Assembly: GCA_039809865.1 (NCBI GenBank)
Contig: JBDHVW010000018.1
Location: 38,314-102,313, forward strand
Source: QWHO01 sp039809865
GTDB lineage: Bacteria > Vulcanimicrobiota > Xenobia > Xenobiales > QWHO01
Length of the DNA: 64,000 bases
Direction: 5' to 3'
The notes under the pieces are model-generated. The model was not told the DNA's origin, did no database searches, and was given only the letters and a program-made list of their open reading frames with translations. A program made the position numbers and the translations under genes. How positions within the stretch are numbered: the first letter of the stretch is position 1; each line of letters begins with the position of its first letter. Shown one piece after another: positions 51,902 to 60,441 of this stretch.

Positions 51902-52504
51902 CTAGATGCGAGAGCGGCCCTGGAGGGCCCGGCCGAGCGTGAGCTCGTCGGCATACTCCAGGTCGGCCCCCATCGGCAGGCCCTGGGCCAGACGCGTCAC
52001 CTTCAAGTCCGGCCGAATCTGCAGCAGTCGCTGCAGGTAAAGGCTGGTAGCCTCGCCTGACACGGTCGGGTTGGTGGCCAGAATCAGCTCCTCGATCGAC
52101 TCCCCTTCGAGCCGTTCGAGGAGCTTTTTGATGCTCAGCTGATCCGGACCGATGCCGTCCATCGGGGAGATCAAGCCTCCCAGCACGTGATAGCGGCCCC
52201 GGTATTCTCCCGTGCGCTCCAGCGCGGCGATGTCGCGCGCTTCCCCCACTACGCAAAGCAGACTGCCATCGCGGCGCTCGTCCCGGCAGACGGCGCAGGC
52301 GGGCTGATCGGAATAGTTGCCGCAGAGCTCGCAGGTGCGCATCTTGCTGCGAAGCTCGCCCACCGCACTGGCCAGCGCATTCACTTCCTCGAGGGGGGCT
52401 TTCAGAAGGTGAAACGCCAAGCGCGAGGCCGTCTTGGGGCCCACGGTGGGGAGCCGGAGCAGCGCCTCCACCAGGCGCTCGAGCGGCTCCGGATACTCGT
52501 ACAC
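51902..52504 (-). CDS. recR: Recombination mediator RecR
   Basis: RecR works with RecF/RecO to load RecA at gaps. The 200-residue protein has the N-terminal HhH segment RLPTVGPKTASRLAFHLL, the four-cysteine zinc site (CELCGN and CAVC), and the Toprim domain with LCVVGEARDIAALE, ATNPTVSGEATSLYL and RLAQGLPMGADLEYAD. It lies four bases downstream of ybaB, the usual dnaX-ybaB-recR order. Confidence 0.97.
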   Translation of the reverse strand: MYEYPEPLERLVEALLRLPTVGPKTASRLAFHLLKAPLEEVNALASAVGELRSKMRTCELCGNYSDQPACAVCRDERRDGSLLCVVGEARDIAALERTGEYRGRYHVLGGLISPMDGIGPDQLSIKKLLERLEGESIEELILATNPTVSGEATSLYLQRLLQIRPDLKVTRLAQGLPMGADLEYADELTLGRALQGRSRI

Positions 52505-52508
52505 TCGT

Positions 52509-52838
52509 TTAGAAGAGGCCCGGAGGCAGGGGCAGCCCGGCAGTCAGCTGGGACATCTTGCTCTGGGACAGCTCGCGAGCTTTATCCAGAGCATCCTTCA
52601 CGGCGGCAAAAACCAGGTCTTCCAGCATCTCGACGTCGTCCGGATCGACAGCTTCTTTCTTGATCTTGACGGACAGAATCTGTTGCTGGCCGTTGGCGCG
52701 CACGACGACCATGCCTTGCCCGGCGCTGCCCTCCACCTCGGCGGCCTCGAGCTCCTCTTGCATCTGCCCAATCTGGCCCATCGAGTTCTGCAGCTTGGCC
52801 TGCATCTTCTGCATCTTTTTCATGATCTGGCGTTGCAT
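52509..52838 (-). CDS. ybaB: Nucleoid-associated protein YbaB/EbfC
   Basis: The 109-residue protein has an N-terminal helix (MKKMQKMQAKLQNSMGQIG), the conserved GQGMVVVRANGQQQILSVKI strand region and the C-terminal helix with DALDKARELSQSKM. It binds DNA as a dimer. It is in the classic position between dnaX and recR, but here separated from dnaX by a response-regulator gene. Confidence 0.95.
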   Translation of the reverse strand: MQRQIMKKMQKMQAKLQNSMGQIGQMQEELEAAEVEGSAGQGMVVVRANGQQQILSVKIKKEAVDPDDVEMLEDLVFAAVKDALDKARELSQSKMSQLTAGLPLPPGLF

Positions 52839-52850
52839 CGTGTTTACTCC

Positions 52851-53228
52851 TTAAGCCTCAGCGAAGACCTGGTTGATGACTTCCACCAGCTCGTCCAGAT
52901 TGAACGGCTTCACCATGTAGGAGCTGACTCCCATCTGGTAGCCCTTCAGAACGTCGCCGTGCTGGTCGCGGGCCGTCAGCATGATGACCGGAAGCTTTTC
53001 TGTCTCAGGCTTTCGGCGCAGGTTCTCCAGCACCTCGAAGCCATCCATCTCCGGCATCATCACGTCGAGCAAAACGAGATCGGGCTTGAACTCCTCGATG
53101 ATGCCGAGGGCCTCGGCGCCGCCCGAGGCCGTGCGAACCTCGAACTCCTCGAGCTGCAGATACTGCTCCAGCGAACGCTGGATATGCTCATCGTCGTCGA
53201 CGACCAGAACTTTCCTCGAATCGGACAT
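52851..53228 (-). CDS. Stand-alone response-regulator receiver protein
   Basis: The 125-residue product is a single CheY-like receiver: acidic pair VVDDDEHI, phospho-acceptor aspartate in LVLLDVMMPEMDG, the threonine in IMLTARD and the lysine in YMVKPFNLDEL. No output domain is attached, so it would act by protein contact. It lies between dnaX and ybaB, an unusual place, with 6 bases to dnaX and 12 to ybaB. The partner kinase is not in the window. Confidence 0.95.
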   Translation of the reverse strand: MSDSRKVLVVDDDEHIQRSLEQYLQLEEFEVRTASGGAEALGIIEEFKPDLVLLDVMMPEMDGFEVLENLRRKPETEKLPVIMLTARDQHGDVLKGYQMGVSSYMVKPFNLDELVEVINQVFAEA

Positions 53229-53234
53229 GGTTGT

Positions 53235-55388
53235 CTATCCTCCGTCAGGCATGATCTCGCCGGGGATGATCCGGCGCGCCTTTTGGACAAAATGCTCGTG
53301 TTCTTCCTTGGGCTCGACCCGTCCCGGGCCACCGAGCAACACGCACTCGATCGCCACCGGCTCTCCCTTCAGCTCCTGGGCCAGTTTCTCGAGCATCGGG
53401 CGCGATTTCTCCAGTTGCTCGCGGTTCCAGCCGTGGTAGAATTCCTCGACCATGCCAAGCACCAGGCGATGGCTGACTTCCAGCACCCGAACGTCCTTCA
53501 AGATCTGGAAGACCTTGAAGTCGCGCTCGCGGATGGCCAGGAGGAATTGCTTCCAGAAGGCCTTGGGACTGAACTCGGTCAGAGCCGTGATCTGTTTTGG
53601 GCTTTCCGCGAGCGGGGCCTGCGATCCCTGCAGGGCGGGGCGCTCGCGGGGGGCCTCTTCATAGCTGGGCTCGGGAATTTCGATGCTCGGCTCGCGCTCC
53701 CGCTCGCCCCGGACGATGGAGCGGGCCAGGTCGGCCGCATCCAGGGTGGTCTCCCTCTCCTGGGACGCCATGGCTTTGACCGCCGCGCGAGCGGCCTCGG
53801 CCGCGTCGAGCGCGGTCGCCTCGGGCGAGGCCGCGAAGGCCCTGACGGCAGCGCGAGCAGCCTCAGCCGCGTCGATTTCGGGGGGCAGGGTCGGGGGCTC
53901 GGGGCCCCTCGCGGCCGACTCCCGGAGGGGCGACGAATCCGCGGCTTTGACGGCAGCACGGGCCGCCTCGGCGGCGTCCATCGGAGGAGCCGGAACGGCG
54001 GCGCGGGCCGCGTCGGCGGCGTCCCTGGGAGGCGCGGGATCGGCGGCTTTGACGGCAGCGCGGGCCGCGTCGGCGGCGTCCCTGGGAGGCGCGGGATCGG
54101 CGGCTTTGACGGCAGCACGGGCCGCGTCGGCGGCGTCCCTGGGAGGCGCCGTCGCAACAGCGGCCTCCCGCGCCGGGCGCGCAGTCGGATCCGCCGCGGC
54201 CGGACCCGGCCGGGCTGCAGTTGGCTCTACCGGGCCACCTGGAGCACCGCGCTCGAGCCGCTCCACTCGCGCCAGCAATGCCTCCGTGCCGCTGTCGAGC
54301 TCGGGACAGGCCATTCGCACCAGATAAAGCTCCCACAGCATCAACAGGTCGGAAAACTCGCGCGACTGCTCGGCCATCTCCAGCGTCAGGCGCAGCCACG
54401 CCATGACCTGGCTCCGGCCCAGCTTGCCGGCCAGGCGCTCGAGAGTCTCGCGCTCGTGCTCGAGGCGCTGGTCGAGGCCCTGATCGCGGGCGCCGGCCTG
54501 CAGCAAGAGAACGGTGCGCAGCACGTCCTGCAGCGAGAACAGCAGACGCTTTAGATCAAGGCCACGCTCGGCCAGCGCGCGCAGCAGGTCGAGGGCGGCC
54601 CCGGCCTGGGCGGTGCTCAGGGCCAGCGTCAAACGCTCCATCTGCTCCACGCCGACCAGACCGAGAATGGATTCAGCCTGGCTGCCGGTGATCGAGCCAC
54701 CGGCATAAGCCACGCACTGCTCCAGAAAGACCAGAGCATCGCGCATGGAGCCATCGGCCGCGCGCGCGACCAGGTTGGCGGCGTCCGCGTCCAGCTCGAT
54801 GCCTTCGACGCGGGCAATTTCCTGAACGTGCTGGCGAATCTGGCCCAGGGGAAAAGCGCGGAAATCATAGCGCTGGCAGCGCGAGAGGATGGTCGGCAGC
54901 ACCTCGTGGGGATGCGTGGTGGCCAGGATGAAGACCACGTGCGACGGCGGCTCCTCGAGCGTCTTGAGGAGGGCGTTGAAGGAAGCCCCGCTCAGCTTGT
55001 GCACCTCGTCGATGATATAGACTTTGAAGCGCGCGTTGACGGGCGCAAAATGAACCTTATCCACGATGAAGTCGCGGATTTTCTCAACCTGGGTATGCGA
55101 TGCGGCGTCGATTTCGAGCACGTCCAGGCAAGAGCCGTCGGTGATCTGACGACACAGGCTGCACTCGTTGCAGGGCTCGTAGCTCGGCCCCCGCTCGCAA
55201 TTCAGGGCTTTGGCGAAGATGCGGGCCGAACTGGTCTTGCCCGTGCCGCGCGGGCCACAGAACAAGTAGGCCCGCGCCGGAGAGCCCCCGGCCAGAACGT
55301 TACGAAGGGTCTGGACCACGGCCTCCTGGCCGACCAGGTCACCAAACCGTTGCGAGCGCCACTTGCGAAACAGGGAAACGGAAGACAT
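53235..55388 (-). CDS. dnaX: DNA polymerase III subunits gamma/tau
   Basis: DnaX is the motor of the clamp loader. The 717-residue protein has Walker A GPRGTGKTSSARIF, the zinc-binding cysteines (CERGPSYEPCNECSLC), Walker B VYIIDEVHKLS, sensor 1 LATTHPHEVLPTI, the SRC arginine finger and domain III. Residues about 410-570 are an Ala-rich stretch of seven imperfect repeats with the core DAADAARAAVKA. The final 150 residues form a tau-like C-terminal domain (FWKQFLLAIRERDFKVFQIL). No slippery A-run for the frameshift seen in E. coli was noticed. Confidence 0.95.
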   Translation of the reverse strand: MSSVSLFRKWRSQRFGDLVGQEAVVQTLRNVLAGGSPARAYLFCGPRGTGKTSSARIFAKALNCERGPSYEPCNECSLCRQITDGSCLDVLEIDAASHTQVEKIRDFIVDKVHFAPVNARFKVYIIDEVHKLSGASFNALLKTLEEPPSHVVFILATTHPHEVLPTILSRCQRYDFRAFPLGQIRQHVQEIARVEGIELDADAANLVARAADGSMRDALVFLEQCVAYAGGSITGSQAESILGLVGVEQMERLTLALSTAQAGAALDLLRALAERGLDLKRLLFSLQDVLRTVLLLQAGARDQGLDQRLEHERETLERLAGKLGRSQVMAWLRLTLEMAEQSREFSDLLMLWELYLVRMACPELDSGTEALLARVERLERGAPGGPVEPTAARPGPAAADPTARPAREAAVATAPPRDAADAARAAVKAADPAPPRDAADAARAAVKAADPAPPRDAADAARAAVPAPPMDAAEAARAAVKAADSSPLRESAARGPEPPTLPPEIDAAEAARAAVRAFAASPEATALDAAEAARAAVKAMASQERETTLDAADLARSIVRGEREREPSIEIPEPSYEEAPRERPALQGSQAPLAESPKQITALTEFSPKAFWKQFLLAIRERDFKVFQILKDVRVLEVSHRLVLGMVEEFYHGWNREQLEKSRPMLEKLAQELKGEPVAIECVLLGGPGRVEPKEEHEHFVQKARRIIPGEIMPDGG
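53712..54165 (-). repeat. 57-bp in-frame repeats inside dnaX
   Basis: Two near-identical 57-bp units start at 54031 and 54088 on the plus strand (each encoding DAADAARAAVKAADPAPPR), flanked by diverged copies in both directions. In total about seven copies of the core DAA(D/E)AARAAV occur. All keep the frame. They form the linker between the clamp-loader core and the tau-like tail. Confidence 0.8.
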
Positions 55389-55427
55389 CGTCTTCTCGTC
55401 TTGGCCATAAAGGCCGGAATTCCCGCT

Positions 55428-56321
55428 CTACATCATCGCTGCGCGAGCCGGAGGATCGAGCCGCTCGCCCAGGTAGATCAAGAGCTCCACGAGGCGCTCC
55501 AGCTCGTCCGAATTTGAGTAGGCCAGCTCAATGTGACCCTTGCCTTTGGCTTTGGGGCGGATCCGCACCACGCTGCCGAGCTTGTGCTCGAGATGGGACT
55601 GAATCTCCATCCAATCCGGCGCCAGGTCCTTCTTGCGCACGGCCCGCAGGGGTCGAGCCCAGTTGGCCACCAGCGCCTCGGCCTGGCGAACCGAGCAGCC
55701 GGACTTGCGCATCGTGGACCAGGCCTCCAGCTGCTTGTGCTCGGAGTCGAGCGACAGGACGGTGCGGGCGTGGCCCGAGCTCAGAACGCCCTCTTCGAGA
55801 TCGAGCTTGATCGGATCGGGCAAGGCCAGCAAGCGCAGAGCGTTCGTCACGGCGGGCCGGGAGCGACCGAGCCGCGAGGCCAGCTCCTCCTGGGTCCACT
55901 CGTGCTCGCGCAAGAGAAAGGAGTAGGCCTGCGCCTCCTCGATCGGGTTGAGGTCGTCGCGCTGGATGTTCTCGATCAGGGCCACCTCGAGCAACCGGGG
56001 ACCGGCCAGCTCGCGGATGAGAGCCGGAATGCTCGTTAAACCGGCCAGGCGGGCGGCGCGACAGCGGCGTTCGCCGACCACGAGCCGGTAGCCATCCCCC
56101 TCGCGGGTCACCACGACGGGCTGAACCACACCGTATTCCTGGATCGAAGCGGCCAGTTCCTCGAGCTTCTCTTGATCGAACCGGCGCCGCGGCTGGAGAG
56201 GGTTCTCCCGCAACGACTCCAGGGGAATCTCGGTGACGCCCGTTTGATTTTGAGCCGGTAGAGTCTCCTGGCTATCCTGCAAGAGCGCTGACAAGCCGCG
56301 CCCGAGGGCTTGCTTTTTCAC
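55428..56321 (-). CDS. parB: Chromosome-partitioning protein ParB
   Basis: ParB binds parS and spreads as a CTP-dependent DNA clamp. The 297-residue protein begins KKQALGRGLSALL, has the CTP-binding GERRCRAARLAGL motif, the LIENIQRDDLNPIEEA segment, the HTH (TQEELASRLGRSRPAVTNAL) and a C-terminal dimer domain. Its ATG at 56321 lies 50 bases inside parA. Two parS sites are present in the window. Confidence 0.97.
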   Translation of the reverse strand: MKKQALGRGLSALLQDSQETLPAQNQTGVTEIPLESLRENPLQPRRRFDQEKLEELAASIQEYGVVQPVVVTREGDGYRLVVGERRCRAARLAGLTSIPALIRELAGPRLLEVALIENIQRDDLNPIEEAQAYSFLLREHEWTQEELASRLGRSRPAVTNALRLLALPDPIKLDLEEGVLSSGHARTVLSLDSEHKQLEAWSTMRKSGCSVRQAEALVANWARPLRAVRKKDLAPDWMEIQSHLEHKLGSVVRIRPKAKGKGHIELAYSNSDELERLVELLIYLGERLDPPARAAMM

Positions 56322-57072
56322 GATCCAACACCTCCTGAGCTAATTCGAGATAGGCCTGCGCCCCTCGCGACGAGTAATCGTAGTCCAACACCGATTTTCC
56401 GAAGCTGGGCGCTTCGGCCAGCTTGACGTTGCGGGGAATGATGGTGGCGAAGACGCGCTCCCCGAAGTGCCGGCGAACCTCGTCGCCAACCTGCTCGGAG
56501 AGGTTGAGCCGACCATCATGCATCGTCAGGAGCACGCCCCCGATCTTGAGCTCGGGGTTGACGTGTGTGCGCACCATCTCGACCACGTTCATCAGCTGCG
56601 TGATGCCCTCCAGCGCGTAGAACTCGCACTGAATCGGCACCAGCACCTCTCCGGCGGCCGAGAGGGCGTTCATCGTCAGAATGCCCAGCGAGGGAGGGCA
56701 ATCGAGCAAGATGTAGTCGTAGTCGTCCGCCACGCTCTGCAGGGCTTTCGCCAGTCTCTGCTCGCGAGCCACCACCGAGACCATCTCGATCTCGGCGCCC
56801 GCCAGGCGCAGGGTGGCCGGCAGCACGTCGGGACCGTCCTCGAGCGATTTAATCGCCTGCCTGGCCGGGCATTGGTCCAGCAGCACATCATAGATACAGC
56901 GGTTCAGGGAGTTCTTGCTGATCCCCAGCCCGCTGGTGGTATTGCCCTGGGGGTCGACGTCCACCACGAGCACACGGCGATCGAGCCGAGACAGGGCGGC
57001 TCCCAGGTTGACCGCGGTGGTGGACTTGCCGACCCCGCCTTTCTGGTTCGTGATCGCAACGATTTTGGCCAT
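56272..57072 (-). CDS. parA: Chromosome-partitioning ATPase ParA/Soj
   Basis: ParA positions ParB-parS complexes on the nucleoid. The 266-residue protein has the deviant Walker A KGGVGKSTT at residues 11-19, DVDPQGNTTSGLG, DYILLDCPPSLGILT and the FGKSVLDYDYSSRGAQAY C-terminal segment. I chose the ATG at 57072, preceded by GGAGGAGG; longer frames run back into the parS region. It overlaps parB by 50 bases. Confidence 0.97.
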   Translation of the reverse strand: MAKIVAITNQKGGVGKSTTAVNLGAALSRLDRRVLVVDVDPQGNTTSGLGISKNSLNRCIYDVLLDQCPARQAIKSLEDGPDVLPATLRLAGAEIEMVSVVAREQRLAKALQSVADDYDYILLDCPPSLGILTMNALSAAGEVLVPIQCEFYALEGITQLMNVVEMVRTHVNPELKIGGVLLTMHDGRLNLSEQVGDEVRRHFGERVFATIIPRNVKLAEAPSFGKSVLDYDYSSRGAQAYLELAQEVLDREKASPRARLVSALAG

Positions 57073-57193
57073 AATGCCTCCTCCTCTGCACGCCAGCTCT
57101 GCTACGCGCGCAGGCGCCCCGATGAGACGCGGCCGCGCCCGGCGCGGACACGAGCTCAGGTGCGACGCACAGGGGGCCGCACTCGAGGGGGGC

Positions 57194-57207
57194 GTTTCAC
57201 GTGAAAC
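57194..57207. promoter_or_regulatory. parS site upstream of parAB
   Basis: GTTTCACGTGAAAC is a perfect match to the 14-base core of the bacterial parS consensus. It lies in the 235-base divergent region between parA and the FHA gene, so ParB bound there could also influence both promoters. Confidence 0.95.
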
Positions 57208-57307
57208 TTTCTCCAGCTCCCTTGAATTCCCTTCAGCAACCCTCCGTGGGGAAGGGCAGGAAACCGCGGCGGAAGGTAGGAACATCAGGACCCGGAGGAG
57301 GGCCACC

Positions 57308-58816
57308 ATGGATGAGGCGTTAGATTCACGTTTTGAGCTGGTCGTGCTGGAGGGTGGCGGACAGGGTGCCCGCCATTACCTCAATCGCAACCGCATCACG
57401 CTAGGACGTCAGGATGCCGGCGACGAGGTTCAGCCGGGCGTGCTGGCCTTTCCCGAGCCCACCGTCAGCCGCGTGCACGCCGTTCTGGAATGGGATGCCC
57501 GCAAGCATCGCTTCCAGCTCATCCACCGCTCCCGCACCAACCACACCATCTTGAACGGCACCGACATGGACGCCCCCCACCTGTTGCAGGCCGGGGACAA
57601 GATCAAGCTCGGATTGCTGGTCCTCGAAGTCCGGGCCGTGGCCCCCAGCGAGACGCCCAAAGAAGAAGAGGAGTCGGCTTTCATCCCCGATAGCGGCTCC
57701 TACCTGGTTGAGGTGCTCGGGCCCAATCCGGGCAGCATGTTTCCCCTCAATTACACCATCATGCTCTTGTGCGAGCCTCCCACGGAGAGCACGACCCGGC
57801 CGGGAGTCTACGTGGCGGGTACGGGTGACGTGCGCGCCACGGTCTTGCACAAAGGCGACGAGTTGCACATCGAGTCCAAGCGCGGCCAGCGCCCCCTGGT
57901 CCTGCGCCAGGAGGACGCCGTCACGATGGAGTGGGTGGTCGGCACCGACGCGCATTTTGCCCTGAAGAAGAACGACCTGCTCATCTGTGGACAGGTGGTT
58001 TTCCTGGTCTGCGACACCGTGCGCGCGGGAGAATGCTCGGAGGTGCTCCAAACGCAGGGGGACATCGCGTCCATCAACCCCCTGATCCCCCAGCTCCACC
58101 CCGACCAGGACCCGGTCTTCCAGGGCCAGGAGCCGCACCAGATCCGTGTGCTGTCGGGTGCGCTGCGCGGCTCGCACGCATGGATCCGGCCCGACAAGCT
58201 CAGCGCGCCGCTCTCCGTCGGCAAAGCGGGCTCTCTGATCGAGCTGCCGGACAAGCAGGCCGGGCGGCTGGAGATCGATTTCGAAAAAGACCGTTTGTTG
58301 GTGCGCAACTCGGACGAAGTCAACCGGATCACGCACAACTGGGATCTGTTGACCCCGGGCGAGGAATCTTATGGCGTCGGCGGTGACCGTTTCGTCCTGG
58401 GCCGCACGGTGGTGCGCTACGAGAACGCTCCCATCCAGAATCTGGTGGACAAGCTGTCCATCCAGTTCCAGGACCAGGAGATGCCTCTCTTGCGCCAGGA
58501 GAACGTGCTGGGCTACCGCACGGAATCCGATCTCCGGATCGACGACCGGCGCCTGAGTCCGAGCCACGCCACGATTCGGGTCGATACCGAAAAGGTCTAC
58601 TATCGGCACCAGCACAAGGATTCTCCGGCCCGCCTGAAAGGCCAGGAGGTCAAAGCCGGCGAGGAGGTCGTCCTCTCGGTCGGTGACGAGGTGGAGATCC
58701 TGCCCAACCTGACGATCAAGCTCATCGAGCGGACGCTGCGCGTGGACCTGACCGAACCGATGCTGATCGGTCCGACGCAAGCCGAAATCGAGGCCAGTCG
58801 GGAGACCGCCTCCTGA
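57308..58816 (+). CDS. FHA-domain protein
   Basis: The 502-residue protein has an N-terminal forkhead-associated domain: NRITLGRQD, VSRVHAVLEWD, SRTNHTILNG and LQAGDKIKLG give the GR, S..H and N..G phosphothreonine-binding pattern. A later FHA-like region (about 400-490) shows LGYRTESDLRIDDRRLSPSH. The middle region of about 220 residues is unassigned. No membrane helix is seen. It is followed with overlap by a Ser/Thr kinase, a likely source of its phospho-ligand. The ATG has GGAGGAGGG upstream. It is divergent from parA across the parS region. Confidence 0.88.
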   Translation: MDEALDSRFELVVLEGGGQGARHYLNRNRITLGRQDAGDEVQPGVLAFPEPTVSRVHAVLEWDARKHRFQLIHRSRTNHTILNGTDMDAPHLLQAGDKIKLGLLVLEVRAVAPSETPKEEEESAFIPDSGSYLVEVLGPNPGSMFPLNYTIMLLCEPPTESTTRPGVYVAGTGDVRATVLHKGDELHIESKRGQRPLVLRQEDAVTMEWVVGTDAHFALKKNDLLICGQVVFLVCDTVRAGECSEVLQTQGDIASINPLIPQLHPDQDPVFQGQEPHQIRVLSGALRGSHAWIRPDKLSAPLSVGKAGSLIELPDKQAGRLEIDFEKDRLLVRNSDEVNRITHNWDLLTPGEESYGVGGDRFVLGRTVVRYENAPIQNLVDKLSIQFQDQEMPLLRQENVLGYRTESDLRIDDRRLSPSHATIRVDTEKVYYRHQHKDSPARLKGQEVKAGEEVVLSVGDEVEILPNLTIKLIERTLRVDLTEPMLIGPTQAEIEASRETAS

Positions 58817-58839
58817 ACGAACTCTACGTCGGGATCGCT

Positions 58840-59772
58840 GTGGGGGTGGCCGCCCTGGCCGGTGGATTGGCCTGGCTCGGGCGCCGCGGCAAGGCGGCTC
58901 CCGAGGATCCCGACGCTCCCCCGCAACGAGCTCCGCTGCCTCCTCGCAACAAGCTGGGCAAGTACGTCCTGGGCGACATCATCGCCGACGGGGGTACGGC
59001 CACGGTCTATCACGCCACCGACGACGAAGGCCACCACGTGGCGGCCAAGATCCCGCACGCCGACCATCTGTCGTCCAAAGAGTTCGTGGCTACCTTCCAT
59101 CGCGAGGCTTCGATCGGCGAAACCCTGCGCCACCCGAGCATCGTCGCGGTCCTCGAGGTCGGTCAATACAAGGCCGGGACTCACAAAAAGATCCCCTACT
59201 TCATCATGGAATACCTCGAGGGGCAGGACCTGCGCTCGATCATCCGCAGCAAAGGCAGGCTCCCTCCCGTCGAGGCCGCCCGCATCGCCCGCAGCATCGC
59301 GGACGCGCTCGAGTGGGCCCACCATCGCGGCGTGAACCACCGGGACATCTCCCCGCGCAACATCTTCGTGACCAACCGCAAGACCGTCAAAGTGATGGAC
59401 TTCGGCATCTCCACCGTGCAATCGCGCATCACGCACAAGCGCACCAAGGGTCTGACCCTGGGCACCCCGGAGTACCTCGCCCCCGAGCGCATCGACGATC
59501 CCCGCTCGGCCGACTCGCGCTCCGACCTGTACAGCCTGGGCTGCGTCTTTTTCGAGATGTTGCATGGTCACCCGCCTTTCGTGGCGACCTCCCCCGTGGA
59601 CGTCCTGCGGATGCACCGGAAGGCGAAGGTTCCCGACCCCCACCCGGACCTCGACATCCCGCCGGGAATGTGGACCATCCTGCTCAAGTTGCTCGAAAAG
59701 GACCCGAAGAACCGTTACCAGAGTGCCGGCGCGGTCACCTCCGCCCTGGCCGACCTCGGAACGCACTTTTGA
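58840..59772 (+). CDS. Membrane-associated Ser/Thr protein kinase
   Basis: The 310-residue protein has a short hydrophobic N-terminus (GVAALAGGLAWLG), a linker and a Hanks-type kinase domain: glycine loop IADGGTATVYHA, lysine in HVAAKIPH, catalytic loop HRDISPRNIFV, DFGIST and LAPERI. The catalytic-loop lysine of HRDLKPEN is replaced by Ser, a variation seen in some bacterial kinases. The domain ends without sensor modules. The frame extends upstream to a CTG at 58813 that overlaps the FHA stop and would complete the membrane helix; the GTG at 58840 is the conservative start. The 3' end overlaps the next gene (TTGA). Confidence 0.9.
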   Translation: MGVAALAGGLAWLGRRGKAAPEDPDAPPQRAPLPPRNKLGKYVLGDIIADGGTATVYHATDDEGHHVAAKIPHADHLSSKEFVATFHREASIGETLRHPSIVAVLEVGQYKAGTHKKIPYFIMEYLEGQDLRSIIRSKGRLPPVEAARIARSIADALEWAHHRGVNHRDISPRNIFVTNRKTVKVMDFGISTVQSRITHKRTKGLTLGTPEYLAPERIDDPRSADSRSDLYSLGCVFFEMLHGHPPFVATSPVDVLRMHRKAKVPDPHPDLDIPPGMWTILLKLLEKDPKNRYQSAGAVTSALADLGTHF

Positions 59773-60422
59773 GCTACGCCCTGTATCTCGCACTGGGCGA
59801 CAGCATGAGCATCGATGACTATGCAGGCCCGGGCCTCGGGGCAGCCTCGTTACTGTATCGAAACAATTCGAAGCGGTGGCCGGATTTCCAGGGACGTGAC
59901 CTCTGGACGCGCTGCCCGGGCTGCAAACTTGCCTTTCGCGCGCGCAATGGGCTCGATTCGCACGGACTCCAGAAGACCATGCTGGACCTGCCCGCTTGTG
60001 ACGGCAAGGTGCTGGTGACGCTCACGATGGGCGGGAACGACCTCATCGGGGCCCTGCGGCAGAAGGCAGGGGAGAATGCGGAGGTCGTGAGGGATCGGTT
60101 GCTGCAGGCCCTCGACCTGTTGGCGTGCTACTCGAATCCGACCGTACTGATGGGCAACATCTATGACCCGACCGATGGGTCGGGGGTCCTCGGCAGCGGC
60201 TACGAGTGGTTCGCGCCGGCCGTCGACCGACTGCCCGTCTACAATGCCATGTTGGCCGCGGTGGCCAAATCCCGCGGAGCCACCCTGATCGACATCCACG
60301 GGGCCTTCCTCGGCCACATGAACGAGTACTATTCGTTCGACATCGAGCCTGGTGTGCAGGGGGCGGACGCGCTGCGACGCTTGTGGTGGACGGCGCTCTT
60401 CGGGGCCGATTCAGCACCCTGA
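59769..60422 (+). CDS. SGNH/GDSL-like hydrolase, probably altered active site
   Basis: The 217-residue product has block I LALGDSMS with the nucleophile Ser12 and block III TMGGNDLI, typical of SGNH esterases. A four-cysteine pair (CPGCKL and later Cys) is unusual. At block V, where a D..HP catalytic dyad is expected, the sequence reads FDIEPGVQGAD, with Glu in place of His, so ester hydrolysis is doubtful. There is no signal peptide. The TTG start overlaps the kinase stop, tying it to the FHA-kinase module. Confidence 0.8.
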   Translation: MSYALYLALGDSMSIDDYAGPGLGAASLLYRNNSKRWPDFQGRDLWTRCPGCKLAFRARNGLDSHGLQKTMLDLPACDGKVLVTLTMGGNDLIGALRQKAGENAEVVRDRLLQALDLLACYSNPTVLMGNIYDPTDGSGVLGSGYEWFAPAVDRLPVYNAMLAAVAKSRGATLIDIHGAFLGHMNEYYSFDIEPGVQGADALRRLWWTALFGADSAP

Positions 60423-60441
60423 GTTTCCGCGTCGGCCCTCC

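Noticed and set aside
52434..54554. 706-codon plus-strand frame opposite recR, ybaB, the receiver gene and dnaX
   Set aside because: Antisense to four well-recognised genes; no motif support.
55050..55065. Possible DnaA box (TTATCCACG) inside dnaX
   Set aside because: A single near-match within a coding region, with no cluster or AT-rich unwinding region; not evidence of oriC.
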